Under the pieces are notes generated by a model. It searched no databases and had not been told where the DNA came from. It worked only from the letters and a program-made list of their open reading frames with translations. The translations under genes were made by a program, and so were the position numbers. Positions 51,461 to 60,359 of a stretch of DNA of 64,000 nucleotides are shown piece after piece. The stretch comes from Rhodococcus sp. Leaf247 (GTDB taxonomy: Bacteria > Actinomycetota > Actinomycetes > Mycobacteriales > Mycobacteriaceae), in contig NZ_LMRP01000001.1 in assembly GCF_001426185.1 (NCBI RefSeq), positions 1,590,765-1,654,764 of the forward strand, in the 5' to 3' direction. The stretch's first letter is position 1. Every line of letters begins with the position of its first letter.

Positions 51461-52545
51461 CCGGTCCGCACCGGGCCGAGCGTCACCCCGGCGAGCAGAT
51501 GCGTCGGGAGGTGCTCGGTCCGGTCGACCCCTGAGTGGCTGACGCCCAGCACGATCTCGCCGACCAGACGCCCCTTCTCCAGCACGGGCTGACGAACGGT
51601 GGTCAGCCCCACGCGAACGGCCTCGTCGACACCGTCGAAGCCGGTGACGGACATCCGTCCCGGGACGTCGATGCCGAGGGAGTCGAGGTGATCGAGCGCT
51701 CCCAGTGCGAGGACATCGGACGTACAGATCAACGCTGTGGCGCCGGGCGCGGCCTCCAACGCCTCGGCGGCGGCGGAGCGACCTGCCGTGCGGCTGTGCT
51801 CGAAGCGCTCCACCACGACCACGTCCGGGTCGACGCCCGCCGCCGTCATCGCATCCGTGATCCCGGCGATGCGCTCGCGTTGCACGTGGAAGGTGATGGC
51901 GCCCCGCCGGTCCCGGCCGACGGGACCATCGTGTCGATCACGACGCAGTCGCATACACAGCACGGCGATCTCCGTATGACCCTGTGCGAGAACCTGTTCC
52001 GCGATCTCGCGCATCGCGGCCCTGTCGTCGATGCCGACCAGTGACGTCTCCGCAGCATCCCGCGGCTGATCGCAGACGACCGTGGGCAGATGACGCTCGC
52101 GCACGGCGGTCAGGTGCGGATCGTCGTCCGACACCGAGTACACGACGAACGCATCGACACCCGCCTGCTGGACCACGGCGGCGGCGTCCTCGGGAGTCGA
52201 GGCCGGACCGGCGGGAATCAGCAGAAGACCGCGCCCCGCCTGCTCGCAGGACTCCGCGAGACCCGTCAGGAACTGCACGGCCGCCGGATCGGAGAACGAA
52301 TAGCTGAGCGCCTCGGTGAGCACCAGGCCCACGGCGCCGGCGCGCCGGGTCCGCAACGACCTGGCCACGGGGTCCGGGCCGGGGTATCCGCGGGCGCGCG
52401 CCGCGTCCAGGATCCGTAGTCGCATCTCGGGCGAGAGCTGGTCGGGGCGGTTGTAGGCGTTGGACACAGTGGTGCGCGAGATGTTGAGTTCGGCGGCCAG
52501 CGAGGCGAGCGTGGCCATCCGTCGCGGTTCCGTGGACCTCGCCAT
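51457..52545 (-). CDS. LacI-family transcriptional regulator
   Basis: 362 residues. The N-terminal LacI helix-turn-helix with hinge helix is ATLASLAAELNISRTTVSNAYNRPDQLSPEMRLRILDAARARGYPGPDPVARSLR. The periplasmic-binding-protein-like sugar domain follows (VGLVLTEALSYSFSDP, DAFVVYSVSDDD, ICTSDVLALGALDHLDSLGIDVPGRMSVTGFDGVDEA). ATG 52545 directly precedes the helix-turn-helix; an earlier ATG adds an Arg-only stretch. It is convergent with the trehalose fusion and divergent from znuA, so neither is a certain target. The effector is probably a sugar. Confidence 0.9.
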   Translation of the reverse strand: MARSTEPRRMATLASLAAELNISRTTVSNAYNRPDQLSPEMRLRILDAARARGYPGPDPVARSLRTRRAGAVGLVLTEALSYSFSDPAAVQFLTGLAESCEQAGRGLLLIPAGPASTPEDAAAVVQQAGVDAFVVYSVSDDDPHLTAVRERHLPTVVCDQPRDAAETSLVGIDDRAAMREIAEQVLAQGHTEIAVLCMRLRRDRHDGPVGRDRRGAITFHVQRERIAGITDAMTAAGVDPDVVVVERFEHSRTAGRSAAAEALEAAPGATALICTSDVLALGALDHLDSLGIDVPGRMSVTGFDGVDEAVRVGLTTVRQPVLEKGRLVGEIVLGVSHSGVDRTEHLPTHLLAGVTLGPVRTG

Positions 52546-52626
52546 GGAGGAGACGGTATCCGCTCGACGGCGTCGACGTCGCCTACGGGACGGTTTCGTC
52601 TTCGGGGAGGTCGGCCGGTATGGTCG

Positions 52627-52644
52627 TGACAACGGTTTCCATTA
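52627..52644. promoter_or_regulatory. Zur box upstream of znuACB
   Basis: TGACAACGGTTTCCATTA matches the box at 42823-42840 in 14 of 18 bases and keeps the outer TGA and CATTA. It ends 34 bases before the znuA GTG, a position suited to repression by zinc-loaded Zur. Confidence 0.82.
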
Positions 52645-52678
52645 GCGATAACAAACCAACAACCCAGGAGCACCCGCC

Positions 52679-53644
52679 GTGTACGCACCCGCCCGAATCC
52701 CCCTTCGCACCGCTGTCGCCGCGCTCGGCATGACGGCCCTCACGGCGACGGCGCTGGTCGGATGCAGTTCCTCGGACGGTGGCAGTGCCGAAGGTGGGCG
52801 ACCGACCGTCGTCGCGTCGACGAACGTGTGGGGCTCGGTAGCCGAGTCCGTCGCGGGCGACCGCGCCGACGTCACCGCGATCATCGCCGACCCGTCGGCC
52901 GACCCACATTCCTACGAGGCCAGCCCGGGCGACGCCGCTGCGCTGTCGGAGGCATCCCTCGTCGTCTACAACGGCGGCGGCTACGACGAGTTCGTGGACG
53001 ACGTTCTCGCCTCCGCGGGAGACGTGCCCTCCGTCGACGCGTACTCGCTGCTCGAGGGGCACGCGGACGACGCCGACCATGCCGACGAGGCGGGTGCCCA
53101 CGACCATTCGGGCGAGACCAACGAGCACGTCTGGTACGACCCCGAGATCGCCGCTGCCACCGCGGAGGCGATCGCCGAGGAACTCGGTAAGGTCGACCCC
53201 GACAACGCGGCGTACTACACCGAGAACGCCGCGGCGTTCCACGACGACATCCACGAGATCACCGACATCACGGATCGCATCGCCCAGCAGAAGCCGGGCG
53301 CACCCGTCGCGCAGACGGAGCCGATCGCGCACTACCTGCTGGAAGGAGCCGGGGTGGACGACAAGACCCCCGAGGACTTCGAGGACGCCATCGAGGAGGG
53401 CAACGATCCCTCGCCCGCCGCTGTCGCTGCGACGCGCGACCTGTTCAGCAGCAAGGGTGTAGACGTCCTGGTCTACAACATCCAGACCGAGGACGCCGTG
53501 ACGGCCGATGTCCGCCGCATCGCCGAGGAGAACGGCATCACCGTCGTCGAGGTCACCGAGACCCTGCCCGCCGGGCAGGACTACGTCTCGTGGCAGCGCA
53601 CCGCTGCGCAGGACCTCGCGGACGCGCTGGGTGTCACCTCGTGA
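52679..53644 (+). CDS. znuA: Zinc ABC transporter substrate-binding lipoprotein
   Basis: This 321-residue cluster A-I binding protein captures zinc outside the membrane. It has a lipoprotein signal with lipobox LVGC (Cys29), VVASTNVWGSVAESVAGD, ADPHSYEASPGD (first ligand His), a His/Asp-rich loop (about 129-151, HADDADHADEAGAHDHSG) typical of zinc rather than manganese binders, NEHVWYDPE, and a third ligand region TEPIAHYLLEG. The start is GTG 52679 with AGGAG upstream. It heads the znuACB operon under a Zur box. Confidence 0.94.
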   Translation: MYAPARIPLRTAVAALGMTALTATALVGCSSSDGGSAEGGRPTVVASTNVWGSVAESVAGDRADVTAIIADPSADPHSYEASPGDAAALSEASLVVYNGGGYDEFVDDVLASAGDVPSVDAYSLLEGHADDADHADEAGAHDHSGETNEHVWYDPEIAAATAEAIAEELGKVDPDNAAYYTENAAAFHDDIHEITDITDRIAQQKPGAPVAQTEPIAHYLLEGAGVDDKTPEDFEDAIEEGNDPSPAAVAATRDLFSSKGVDVLVYNIQTEDAVTADVRRIAEENGITVVEVTETLPAGQDYVSWQRTAAQDLADALGVTS

Positions 53645-53657
53645 CGCGAGTTCGGCG

Positions 53658-54467
53658 ATGACGTCCGTCCAACTGACCGGGGCGACGCTCGCGTACGGCG
53701 AGCGTGTCCTGTGGTCCGATCTCGACCTGACCGTCGCACCGGGAGAATTCGTCGCCGTCCTCGGCCCCAACGGGTCGGGAAAGACGTCCCTGCTGAAGGT
53801 GCTTCTCGGGCAGACGTCCCTCACCTCCGGAACCGCCAGCATCGCCGGCGGACGCTCGTCCATCGGGTACATCCCCCAGCAGAAGGCGATCGACGAGGGA
53901 GTGCCGCTGCGCGGCCGCGACTTCGTCGGACTCGGGTGGGACGGTCACCGCTGGGGCATCGGGTTCCGCGGGCGTCACGCGCGTCGCGACGCCGTCGACG
54001 CCGCCATCGCCTCGGTGGGCGCACAGGCTTTCGCCGATGCGCCCCTGGGACAGATGAGCGGTGGAGAACAGCAACGTCTGCGCGTCGCACAGGCCCTGGT
54101 CGGCGACCCGGACGTGCTGCTCTGCGACGAGCCGCTCCTGAGCCTCGACCTGGCCAACCAGCAGGTCGTCGCGCACCTGATCGATCAACGCCGACGCTCG
54201 CACAGCACGTCCGTCGTCTTCGTGACGCACGAGATCAATCCGATCCTGCCGATCGTCGACCGCATCGTCTACCTCGTCGACGGCAAGTTCCGCATCGGCA
54301 CCACCGAGGACGTCATGACGTCCGAGGTGCTCTCGGAGCTGTACGACACCGACGTCGAGGTGCTGCGCGTGCGCGGCCGACTCGTCGTGGTCGGAACCGG
54401 CGACGCCATGGACGCTCTCGGTGCCGCGGGCGGCGACTGCGCACACCATCTCGACAACGAAATCTGA
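53658..54467 (+). CDS. znuC: Zinc ABC transporter ATP-binding protein
   Basis: This 269-residue ATPase has Walker A GPNGSGKTS (about 35-43), Q-loop YIPQQKAID, signature MSGGEQQRL, Walker B VLLCDEPLLSLDLAN and switch FVTHEINPIL. The C-terminal extension with LRVRGRLVVVGTGDAMDALG is family-like. ATG 53658 follows the znuA stop by 13 bases, and znuB follows by five, so one transcript is expected. It supplies energy for zinc import with ZnuB. Confidence 0.94.
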   Translation: MTSVQLTGATLAYGERVLWSDLDLTVAPGEFVAVLGPNGSGKTSLLKVLLGQTSLTSGTASIAGGRSSIGYIPQQKAIDEGVPLRGRDFVGLGWDGHRWGIGFRGRHARRDAVDAAIASVGAQAFADAPLGQMSGGEQQRLRVAQALVGDPDVLLCDEPLLSLDLANQQVVAHLIDQRRRSHSTSVVFVTHEINPILPIVDRIVYLVDGKFRIGTTEDVMTSEVLSELYDTDVEVLRVRGRLVVVGTGDAMDALGAAGGDCAHHLDNEI

Positions 54468-54472
54468 GGCCA

Positions 54473-55339
54473 GTGGACAAGGTCATCGACGCACTGAGCA
54501 AAGCTCTCGACTTCGGCACCACCGCCGACCTCCTCGGCTACGACTTCGTGCAGCAAGCACTGATCGCCGCCGCCATCCTCGGTGTCCTGGCGGGCGCACT
54601 GGGTCCGCTGATCGTCAGCCGTCAGTGGTCCTTCGCCGTGCACGGCTCGTCCGAGCTGTCCCTCACCGGCGCCTCGGCAGCCCTGCTCGTCGGCCTCGCG
54701 GTCGGCGTCGGCGCCATCCTGGGATCCGTCATCGCCGCCGTGCTGTTCGCGCTGCTCGGACGCAGAGCCCGTGAGCGCGACTCCGTCATCGGCGTCATCA
54801 TGAGCTTCGGACTCGGCCTGTCGGTGCTGTTCCTGTGGGCCTACCCCGGTCGCACCGGCACCAGTTTCTCGTTGCTCGTCGGCCAGATCGTCGGTGTCGG
54901 CAGCACCGGCCTGACCCTGCTTCTCGCCGTCGCCCTCATCGTCATCGTGGTGCTGTTCGTGGTCTACCGGCCGCTGCTGTTCGCCAGCACCGACCCCGAG
55001 GGCGCCGAGGCACGTGGTGTCCCGATGCGGCTGCTGTCCATCGTCTTCGCCGTTCTCGTCGGCGTCGCCTGCGCGCTGGGAGTGCAGATCGTCGGCGCCC
55101 TCCTCGTGCTCTCGCTCCTGATCACCCCCGCCGCCGCGGCGTCGCGGGTGACGGCCAACCCGGTCACCGCCACCTGGCTGTCGATCCTGTTCGCCGAGAC
55201 TGCCGCGGTGGGCGGCATCCTGCTCTCCCTCGCGCCGGGCGTCCCCGTGTCGACGTTCGTCACCACCATCTCGTTCGTGATCTACCTCGTCTGCCGGGCG
55301 GTGGGCCGCCGCACCCCGGCACGCGCCGTCGTCACCTGA
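54473..55339 (+). CDS. znuB: Zinc ABC transporter permease
   Basis: This 288-residue polytopic protein of the ABC-3 family has about eight spans. YDFVQQALIAAAILGVLAGALGPLIVSRQWSFAVHGSSELSLTGASAALL, DSVIGVIMSFGLGLSVLFLW and LGVQIVGALLVLSLLITPAAAASRVTANP are the usual signature stretches. The start is GTG 54473. It is the third gene of the Zur-regulated operon and ends shortly before the Fic gene's promoter element. Confidence 0.94.
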   Translation: MDKVIDALSKALDFGTTADLLGYDFVQQALIAAAILGVLAGALGPLIVSRQWSFAVHGSSELSLTGASAALLVGLAVGVGAILGSVIAAVLFALLGRRARERDSVIGVIMSFGLGLSVLFLWAYPGRTGTSFSLLVGQIVGVGSTGLTLLLAVALIVIVVLFVVYRPLLFASTDPEGAEARGVPMRLLSIVFAVLVGVACALGVQIVGALLVLSLLITPAAAASRVTANPVTATWLSILFAETAAVGGILLSLAPGVPVSTFVTTISFVIYLVCRAVGRRTPARAVVT

Positions 55340-55370
55340 CAGGATGCGCGGCAAGGCTGACGAAAGAAAG

Positions 55371-55417
55371 TTCACACTTCCCGCCGATATGTAAAAAATG
55401 GGCCGATTTCTTTACAT
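55371..55417. promoter_or_regulatory. 47-bp promoter element with 29-bp palindrome, copy 1 (before fic)
   Basis: TTCACAC (55371-55377) is followed 18 bases from its start by a palindrome at 55389-55417: ATGTAAAAAAT-N6-ATTTCTTTACAT. It ends 29 bases before the Fic ATG. A second element with the same TTCACAC, the same 18-base spacing and a 29-bp palindrome lies before pxpA. The stretch is AT-rich against its surroundings, and TTTACA could be part of a -35. Confidence 0.7.
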
Positions 55418-55445
55418 GTCCACATCAGCGTGCCATCGTCTCCGT

Positions 55446-56540
55446 ATGGCAGCGTGGCAACCCGACATCCCGTTCAACGAGCTTCCTCCACCCCCCGGCG
55501 CCGACGAGCTCGAAACCCGCGCAGTCCTGAAGGCTGCCATCGCGGCGAACACTGCACTCGCCAAGCTCGATCAAGCGGTCGTGTCCATACCTAATCCGAC
55601 AGTGCTCATCAACTCGATCCCCATCCTCGAGGCGCAGGCCAGCTCGGAGATCGAGAACATCGTCACCACGACGGACGAACTTTTCCGGCACCTGGACGAC
55701 GATGCCGGTGCGGACCCCGCCACCCGCGAGACGCTCAGATACCGCACTGCCCTGAAAGTCGGTTTCGATCGAACCACCGAGCGAGGCTTGACGACGTCCA
55801 CCGCAATCGATGTGTGCAGCACCATCAAGGGCCGTGAGATGCAGGTCCGGACCATTCCCGGCACTCGTATCGGCAACCCCTCCACCGGGGAGGTCGTGTA
55901 CAGCCCACCCGAAGGGCGTGCGCTGATCGAGGAGAAGCTCAGCGCGTGGGAACGATTCATACACGATGACGACGGCATGGACCCGTTGGTCCGGATGGCC
56001 GTCGCCCACTATCAGTTCGAGGCAATCCACCCCTTCGCCGACGGCAACGGTCGAACCGGACGAATCCTCAACGTCATGCTCTTGATCGAAGCCGGGCTCC
56101 TCAGAATGCCGGTGCTTTACCTCTCGCGGTACATCAACGACACCAAGAACGACTACTACCGATTGCTGCTCGAGGTCACGTCGGACGCGGCGTGGGAAGC
56201 GTGGGTTCTGTACGTTCTCGCCGGTGTCGAACGGACGTCCAACGACACGCTTCACACGGTGCACGCCATCCGCGCACTCCAGGAAGACTTCAGCCACCGG
56301 GCGCGCGCAGTCTCCAAGGGCGGTGCAGATTCCGAATTCCAGTCAGTTCTCTTCGAGCAGCCGTACTGCCGAATCAGCACGGTCGTCTCGAGATGTGGCG
56401 TGTCCCGACCGACAGCGACAAGTTGGCTCTCAGCACTTGTCGGCGCAGGGATGTTGCAAGAGAGCAAGGTCGGGCGGGACCGACTGTTCATCAACCGAGA
56501 GTTTCTCCGACTGCTCGTGCGACCCCACGACCGCCAGTAG
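55446..56540 (+). CDS. Fic-domain protein with inhibitory motif and C-terminal wHTH
   Basis: 364 residues. An N-terminal helical Fic_N-type region carries SSEIEN (66-71), matching the (S/T)xxxE(G/N) inhibitory motif. The Fic core has HPFADGNGRTGR (195-206) with catalytic His195 and anion-binding residues, so it should be an intact but self-inhibited AMP-transferase. The C-terminus (about 305-350) looks like a winged helix: RISTVVSRCGVSRPTATSWLSALVGAGMLQESKVGRDRLF. ATG 55446 was chosen for homology; earlier ATGs lie in the promoter element. Matching palindromes precede this gene and the downstream pxpA. The target protein is unknown. Confidence 0.9.
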   Translation: MAAWQPDIPFNELPPPPGADELETRAVLKAAIAANTALAKLDQAVVSIPNPTVLINSIPILEAQASSEIENIVTTTDELFRHLDDDAGADPATRETLRYRTALKVGFDRTTERGLTTSTAIDVCSTIKGREMQVRTIPGTRIGNPSTGEVVYSPPEGRALIEEKLSAWERFIHDDDGMDPLVRMAVAHYQFEAIHPFADGNGRTGRILNVMLLIEAGLLRMPVLYLSRYINDTKNDYYRLLLEVTSDAAWEAWVLYVLAGVERTSNDTLHTVHAIRALQEDFSHRARAVSKGGADSEFQSVLFEQPYCRISTVVSRCGVSRPTATSWLSALVGAGMLQESKVGRDRLFINREFLRLLVRPHDRQ

Positions 56541-56548
56541 CAAGAAAC

Positions 56549-56595
56549 TTCACACGTCGACGAAACGTGTCAAAAAACCCGACCTTTTTTTACAC
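56549..56595. promoter_or_regulatory. 47-bp promoter element with 29-bp palindrome, copy 2 (before pxpA)
   Basis: TTCACAC (56549-56555) and a palindrome at 56567-56595, GTGTCAAAAAA-N7-TTTTTTTACAC, have the same order and spacing as copy 1 at 55371-55417. It ends 36 bases before the pxpA GTG and starts eight bases after the fic stop. A role as terminator of fic is an alternative reading because of its T-run. Confidence 0.7.
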
Positions 56596-56630
56596 ATGAG
56601 ACACGCTCTGGTCTCGCCTAGTGTGGACGA

Positions 56631-57389
56631 GTGGGTATCGACCTCAACTCCGATCTCGGCGAAGGCTTCGGCGCCTGGACACTCGGCGACGACGCCGCCA
56701 TGCTGCGCATCGTCACCAGCGCCAACATCGCGTGCGGGTTCCACGCCGGCGATCCGTCCACGCTGCTGCGAACCTGCTCCGACGCTGTCGCCGCCGACGT
56801 GCGTATCGGCGCGCAGGTGGGGTATCACGACCTCGTGGGATTCGGACGGCGCTTCGTCGACGTGACCGCGGAGGATCTCCGCGCCGACGTCATCTACCAG
56901 ATCGGTGCGCTCGACGGCCTGGCACGCAGCGTCGGCGGGTCCGTGCGCTACGTCAAACCGCATGGTGCGCTGTACAACACGATCGTCCGTCACGAGGTGC
57001 AGGCCCGTGCAGTCGTCGACGCCGTACTGGCGTACGACGCCTCGCTCCCCGTGCTCGGGTTACCCGGATCGGTGTTCCTCGACATCGCCGCCGACGCCGG
57101 CCTGCGCACCGTCACCGAGGCGTTCGCCGACCGCGGGTACACCGCGGAGGGAACCCTGGTCTCGCGACGGGAGAACGGCGCGGTTCTCTCCGACGTCGAC
57201 GAGGTGGCCGCACGCGTTCTCCGCATGGTCACCGAGGGCGTGGTGGCGTCGGTCGACGGGGTGGACGTCCCGGTGTCGGCCGACTCGGTGTGCCTGCACG
57301 GCGACACTCCCGCTGCGGTCGACATGGCGCTGGCAGTACGTGACGTGTTGTCGCGCAACGGCATCACCCTGACCCCCTTCGTGTCGTGA
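56631..57389 (+). CDS. pxpA: 5-oxoprolinase subunit A (LamB/YcsF family)
   Basis: 252 residues; with PxpB and PxpC it hydrolyses 5-oxoproline to glutamate using ATP. The family start [15 protein letters not shown], the metal-binding [35 protein letters not shown] and [11 protein letters not shown] are all present. The start is GTG 56631. It is the first gene of the overlapping pxpABC operon, preceded by a palindromic element also found before the upstream fic gene. Confidence 0.95.
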   Translation: MGIDLNSDLGEGFGAWTLGDDAAMLRIVTSANIACGFHAGDPSTLLRTCSDAVAADVRIGAQVGYHDLVGFGRRFVDVTAEDLRADVIYQIGALDGLARSVGGSVRYVKPHGALYNTIVRHEVQARAVVDAVLAYDASLPVLGLPGSVFLDIAADAGLRTVTEAFADRGYTAEGTLVSRRENGAVLSDVDEVAARVLRMVTEGVVASVDGVDVPVSADSVCLHGDTPAAVDMALAVRDVLSRNGITLTPFVS

Positions 57390-57979
57390 AGATCTCACCG
57401 GCCGGTGATCACGCCCTGCTGGTCGACCTCGATGACGTCCGCGCCGTCGCCGCTCACCATGCCGGCTGGGCGAGCGGGCACCCCGGTGTCGTCGAACTGA
57501 TTCCTGCCGCGAGCACCGTGTTGGTGACGATGACCGAGGATGCGGAGCCGTCGCGGGTGGCGTCGTGGCTCCGTGAGACGCCGCCGGCGGAGGTGCTCGG
57601 CGGCTCCGGTGACACGATCACGATCGACGTGCGGTACGACGGCCCCGACCTCGACGATGTCTGCGCGACAACGGGACTGGACATCGTCGCCGTGCACACC
57701 GGCCAAGTATGGACTGCCGCGTTCTGTGGCTTCTCCCCCGGCTTCGCGTACCTGGTCGGATCCGAGCCACTGTCGATCCCGCGCCGCGCCGATCCGCGCA
57801 CCTCGGTGCCGGCGGGATCCGTGGCGTTGGCCGGCGAGTACACCGGGGTGTACCCGACGTCGTCGCCCGGCGGATGGCAGATCATCGGCAGCACCGACGC
57901 GGCGCTGTGGGACGTGAACCGCGACGACCCCGCGCTGCTCGCGCCCGGCACACGGGTGCAGTTCCGCGCGGTGATGTGA
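57386..57979 (+). CDS. pxpB: 5-oxoprolinase subunit B
   Basis: This 197-residue KipI-type protein (N-terminal part of allophanate hydrolase subunit 1 fold) has [44 protein letters not shown] and the signature [50 protein letters not shown]. Its GTG overlaps the pxpA stop (GTGA). It works in a complex with PxpC, which is also coupled by overlap. Confidence 0.94.
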   Translation: MKISPAGDHALLVDLDDVRAVAAHHAGWASGHPGVVELIPAASTVLVTMTEDAEPSRVASWLRETPPAEVLGGSGDTITIDVRYDGPDLDDVCATTGLDIVAVHTGQVWTAAFCGFSPGFAYLVGSEPLSIPRRADPRTSVPAGSVALAGEYTGVYPTSSPGGWQIIGSTDAALWDVNRDDPALLAPGTRVQFRAVM

Positions 57980-58824
57980 TGCTCGAGGTACTGGCAACCG
58001 GGCCGCTGACGACCGTGCAGGACCGAGGACGCACCGGGTGGTCCTCGCTCGGTGTCGGCACGTCCGGCGCGGCCGATCGACGCTCGCACGACGCGGCGAA
58101 TCGGTTGGTGGGGAACATGATCGACGCCGCGACGCTCGAGGTGACGCTCGGTGGACTGGTGCTGCGCGCACGCGCCGAGGTGGTTCTGGCGGTGACGGGG
58201 GCTCCGGCCCCGTTCACGGTGGACGGCGCACCGCAGGGGCACGGCGCCGTCGTCGTGGTGCCGTCGGGCGCCGAGATCCGCCTCGACTGGTCGCCGGTGG
58301 GACTGCGCTCGTACGTTGCCGTCCGCGGCGGGATAGACGTAACCCCCGTGCTGGGCAGCCGGTCCACGGACTCGCTGTCCGGCATCGGACCCGAGCGAGT
58401 GACGGCCGGCGCCGTGCTGCCGGTCGGTCACGACGCCGAGGACTGGCCTCGAGCGGACGTGAATCCGTACCCGTTCGAGCACCGCACCACCCTGCGGGTG
58501 ATCCCCGGCCCGCGGGCGGACTGGTTCACCGACCACGCTCTCGAATTGCTGACGACCCAGCCGTGGACGGTCGGGACCGACTCCGACCGTGTCGGCATGA
58601 GGCTCGAGGGCGCCGAGCCGCTGCCACGGTCGCGGAACGACGAGCTCCCGAGCGAGGGCATGGTGACCGGCGCGCTGCAGGTACCGCCGTCGGGACAGCC
58701 CGTGCTGTTCCTCGCCGATCATCCGGTGACCGGTGGTTACCCGGTGATCGCCGTCGTGGCGTCGGCAGATCTCGGATCCGCGGCGCAGTGCGCTCCGGGA
58801 CGAACGATCCGCTTCAGCGTCTGA
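57979..58824 (+). CDS. pxpC: 5-oxoprolinase subunit C
   Basis: This 281-residue KipA/biotin-dependent carboxyltransferase-like protein opens with LEVLATGPLTTVQDRGRTGWSSLGVGTSGAADRRSHDAANRLVGN. It ends with a region including DRVGMRLEGAEPLPR, SEGMVTGALQVPPSGQPVLFLADHPVTGGYPVIAVV. ATG 57979 overlaps the pxpB stop (ATGA). It completes the PxpABC enzyme and is slightly shorter than some homologues. Its stop abuts the convergent SOUL gene. Confidence 0.94.
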   Translation: MLEVLATGPLTTVQDRGRTGWSSLGVGTSGAADRRSHDAANRLVGNMIDAATLEVTLGGLVLRARAEVVLAVTGAPAPFTVDGAPQGHGAVVVVPSGAEIRLDWSPVGLRSYVAVRGGIDVTPVLGSRSTDSLSGIGPERVTAGAVLPVGHDAEDWPRADVNPYPFEHRTTLRVIPGPRADWFTDHALELLTTQPWTVGTDSDRVGMRLEGAEPLPRSRNDELPSEGMVTGALQVPPSGQPVLFLADHPVTGGYPVIAVVASADLGSAAQCAPGRTIRFSV

Positions 58825-59454
58825 TCACCGGGCGACGGGAACGGCCACCTCGTTGCGGCGGCGGAACGACACCGTCCAGGGCGGATCGTAGAACCACGAC
58901 ATCGGCTCCCCGGTCGTGTCGATGCCGCGGGACTTCAGGGTGTCCAGCAGCTCCGTGGTGCGTGCCGCCACGGCCTGCGCACCGCGGTCACCGCTGAATC
59001 GCAGCACCGCCACCGTCTCGGCCGGCACCTCCACCAGGCGCACCCGATCGTCCTTCGGCGCCGGAAGAGTGTCCATCGTCCATCGCGACGGCATGAAGAA
59101 GCGGACCACCCACCCCTCGTCGCTCGCCTCGCGCGACACAGGTGCGGTCATCGCGATGCTCTGTCCGCGCGAGGCCGACTGGGCCACGGGCGCCGTCATC
59201 GCGATGCTGTCGGCACCCCGATTTCCTCCGAAGATGTATCCCGCGAGTCGGCGGAAACCCTCGTTGCGCGCACGCTCCTCGTCGGCGTCCACGACGGTTT
59301 CCGCGGCGATGCGGGGTTCGTATCGGCGGATCTCGACAGCACCCGTGAGCGTCTCGGTGGTGTGCGGTGGCTCCTCGGTACCCACACGAATCCCCACGGT
59401 CCCCAGTGCGGCATCGGCCACCTGCGTCACCGTCGTCCTCAGCCGTTCGATCAT
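58825..59454 (-). CDS. SOUL-family heme-binding-like protein
   Basis: This 209-residue SOUL/HEBP-type protein has VEIRRYEPRIAAETVV, GFRRLAGYIFGGNRGADSIAMTAPVAQ, MTAPVSRE, VVRFFMPSRWTMDTLPAP and SWFYDPPWTVSFRRRNEVAVPV. The repeated SIAMTAPV segments and the final FYDPPW..RRNEV are typical. The N-terminus up to residue about 30 may be membrane-proximal but has no clear signal. The role may be heme handling. It is convergent with pxpC. Confidence 0.85.
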   Translation of the reverse strand: MIERLRTTVTQVADAALGTVGIRVGTEEPPHTTETLTGAVEIRRYEPRIAAETVVDADEERARNEGFRRLAGYIFGGNRGADSIAMTAPVAQSASRGQSIAMTAPVSREASDEGWVVRFFMPSRWTMDTLPAPKDDRVRLVEVPAETVAVLRFSGDRGAQAVAARTTELLDTLKSRGIDTTGEPMSWFYDPPWTVSFRRRNEVAVPVAR

Positions 59455-59503
59455 GACTCGACGGTACGCGCGGACCGGCCCGACTCCCGGTCGCCGCCCA
59501 CCC

Positions 59504-60340
59504 CTAGGGCCCCTGCCGCCACCACGCGACGACGTACAGCACCATTGCCGTCGCCAGGCCCGCCACCACCCACAGGACCACCGTGTAATCCACCCACGAC
59601 CCGATCGGCGGAGCGCCGGGGAACAGATTCCGGATGGGGAGCACCGCGAACAGCGTCACCGCGAACCACGTCATGATCGGCGGCAGGAACTGTTTGCGGC
59701 GGCGCAGAGTCTGGATCGACACGAACAGCGTGCACATCGGAAGCACCACCAGGACAACGCAGATCGCGATGTCGAAGATGGTGGTTCCGACCGTGCGGGA
59801 CACCCGGATGTCGAAGGCCTGCGCCGACGACGCGTCGATATCGACGGCCTCGACACTCCAGGACGTGAGGGAATCCGTCACCACGATCTCCGACGGCACG
59901 GCCACCCGTCCGGTGGCTTCGTTCGAGAACACTCGCACCTGGATCGACGACGCGTCGTAGGTGTCGAACGGCCAGTGCCGGATGTCGCCGTCGGCGTACA
60001 GGGAGACCGGCAGCGGGCCCACCCTGGTCCCGCTCGGGAAGGTGAGTGTCCCGGCACTCGCCGTCGGAGTGACGTCGACGATCAGGTCGTCGACCAGGTT
60101 GCCGTCGTCGTCGGTCAACCCCTCACCCGGATAGACGGACACCCGCGCGTCGAGCGAGAACTTCTCACCGGAGACCGTGTCGACGTCGAGGTAGACGAGG
60201 GCCTTTCCGGGGGCGGGCTCGCGGAGGTCCGGCGCGCCCGTCGGACTCCCGAGCGCGTAGGTCAGGATCACCGCGACGTAGGCGGCGACCACGACCACTG
60301 CCAGGACCACACCGCGCGCTCTGCGACCCACCGTCGTCAT
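59504..60340 (-). CDS. DUF4436 membrane protein
   Basis: This 278-residue protein has an N-terminal membrane helix (about 8-30) and an outer beta-rich domain (about 40-180: KALVYLDVDTVSGEKFSLDARVSVYPGEGLTDDDGNLVDDLIVDV, HWPFDTYDASSIQVRVFS). Three C-terminal membrane helices follow (IFDIAICVVLVVLPMCTLFVSI, PIMTWFAVTLFAVLPIRNLFPGAPPIGSWVDY, ATAMVLYVVAWW). This is the DUF4436 layout. HWPFDTY resembles the beta-turn region of ligand-gated channel extracellular domains, with which the family may share topology. Function is unknown. Confidence 0.8.
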   Translation of the reverse strand: MTTVGRRARGVVLAVVVVAAYVAVILTYALGSPTGAPDLREPAPGKALVYLDVDTVSGEKFSLDARVSVYPGEGLTDDDGNLVDDLIVDVTPTASAGTLTFPSGTRVGPLPVSLYADGDIRHWPFDTYDASSIQVRVFSNEATGRVAVPSEIVVTDSLTSWSVEAVDIDASSAQAFDIRVSRTVGTTIFDIAICVVLVVLPMCTLFVSIQTLRRRKQFLPPIMTWFAVTLFAVLPIRNLFPGAPPIGSWVDYTVVLWVVAGLATAMVLYVVAWWRQGP

Positions 60341-60359
60341 GGACAGATGATGACAGGAC

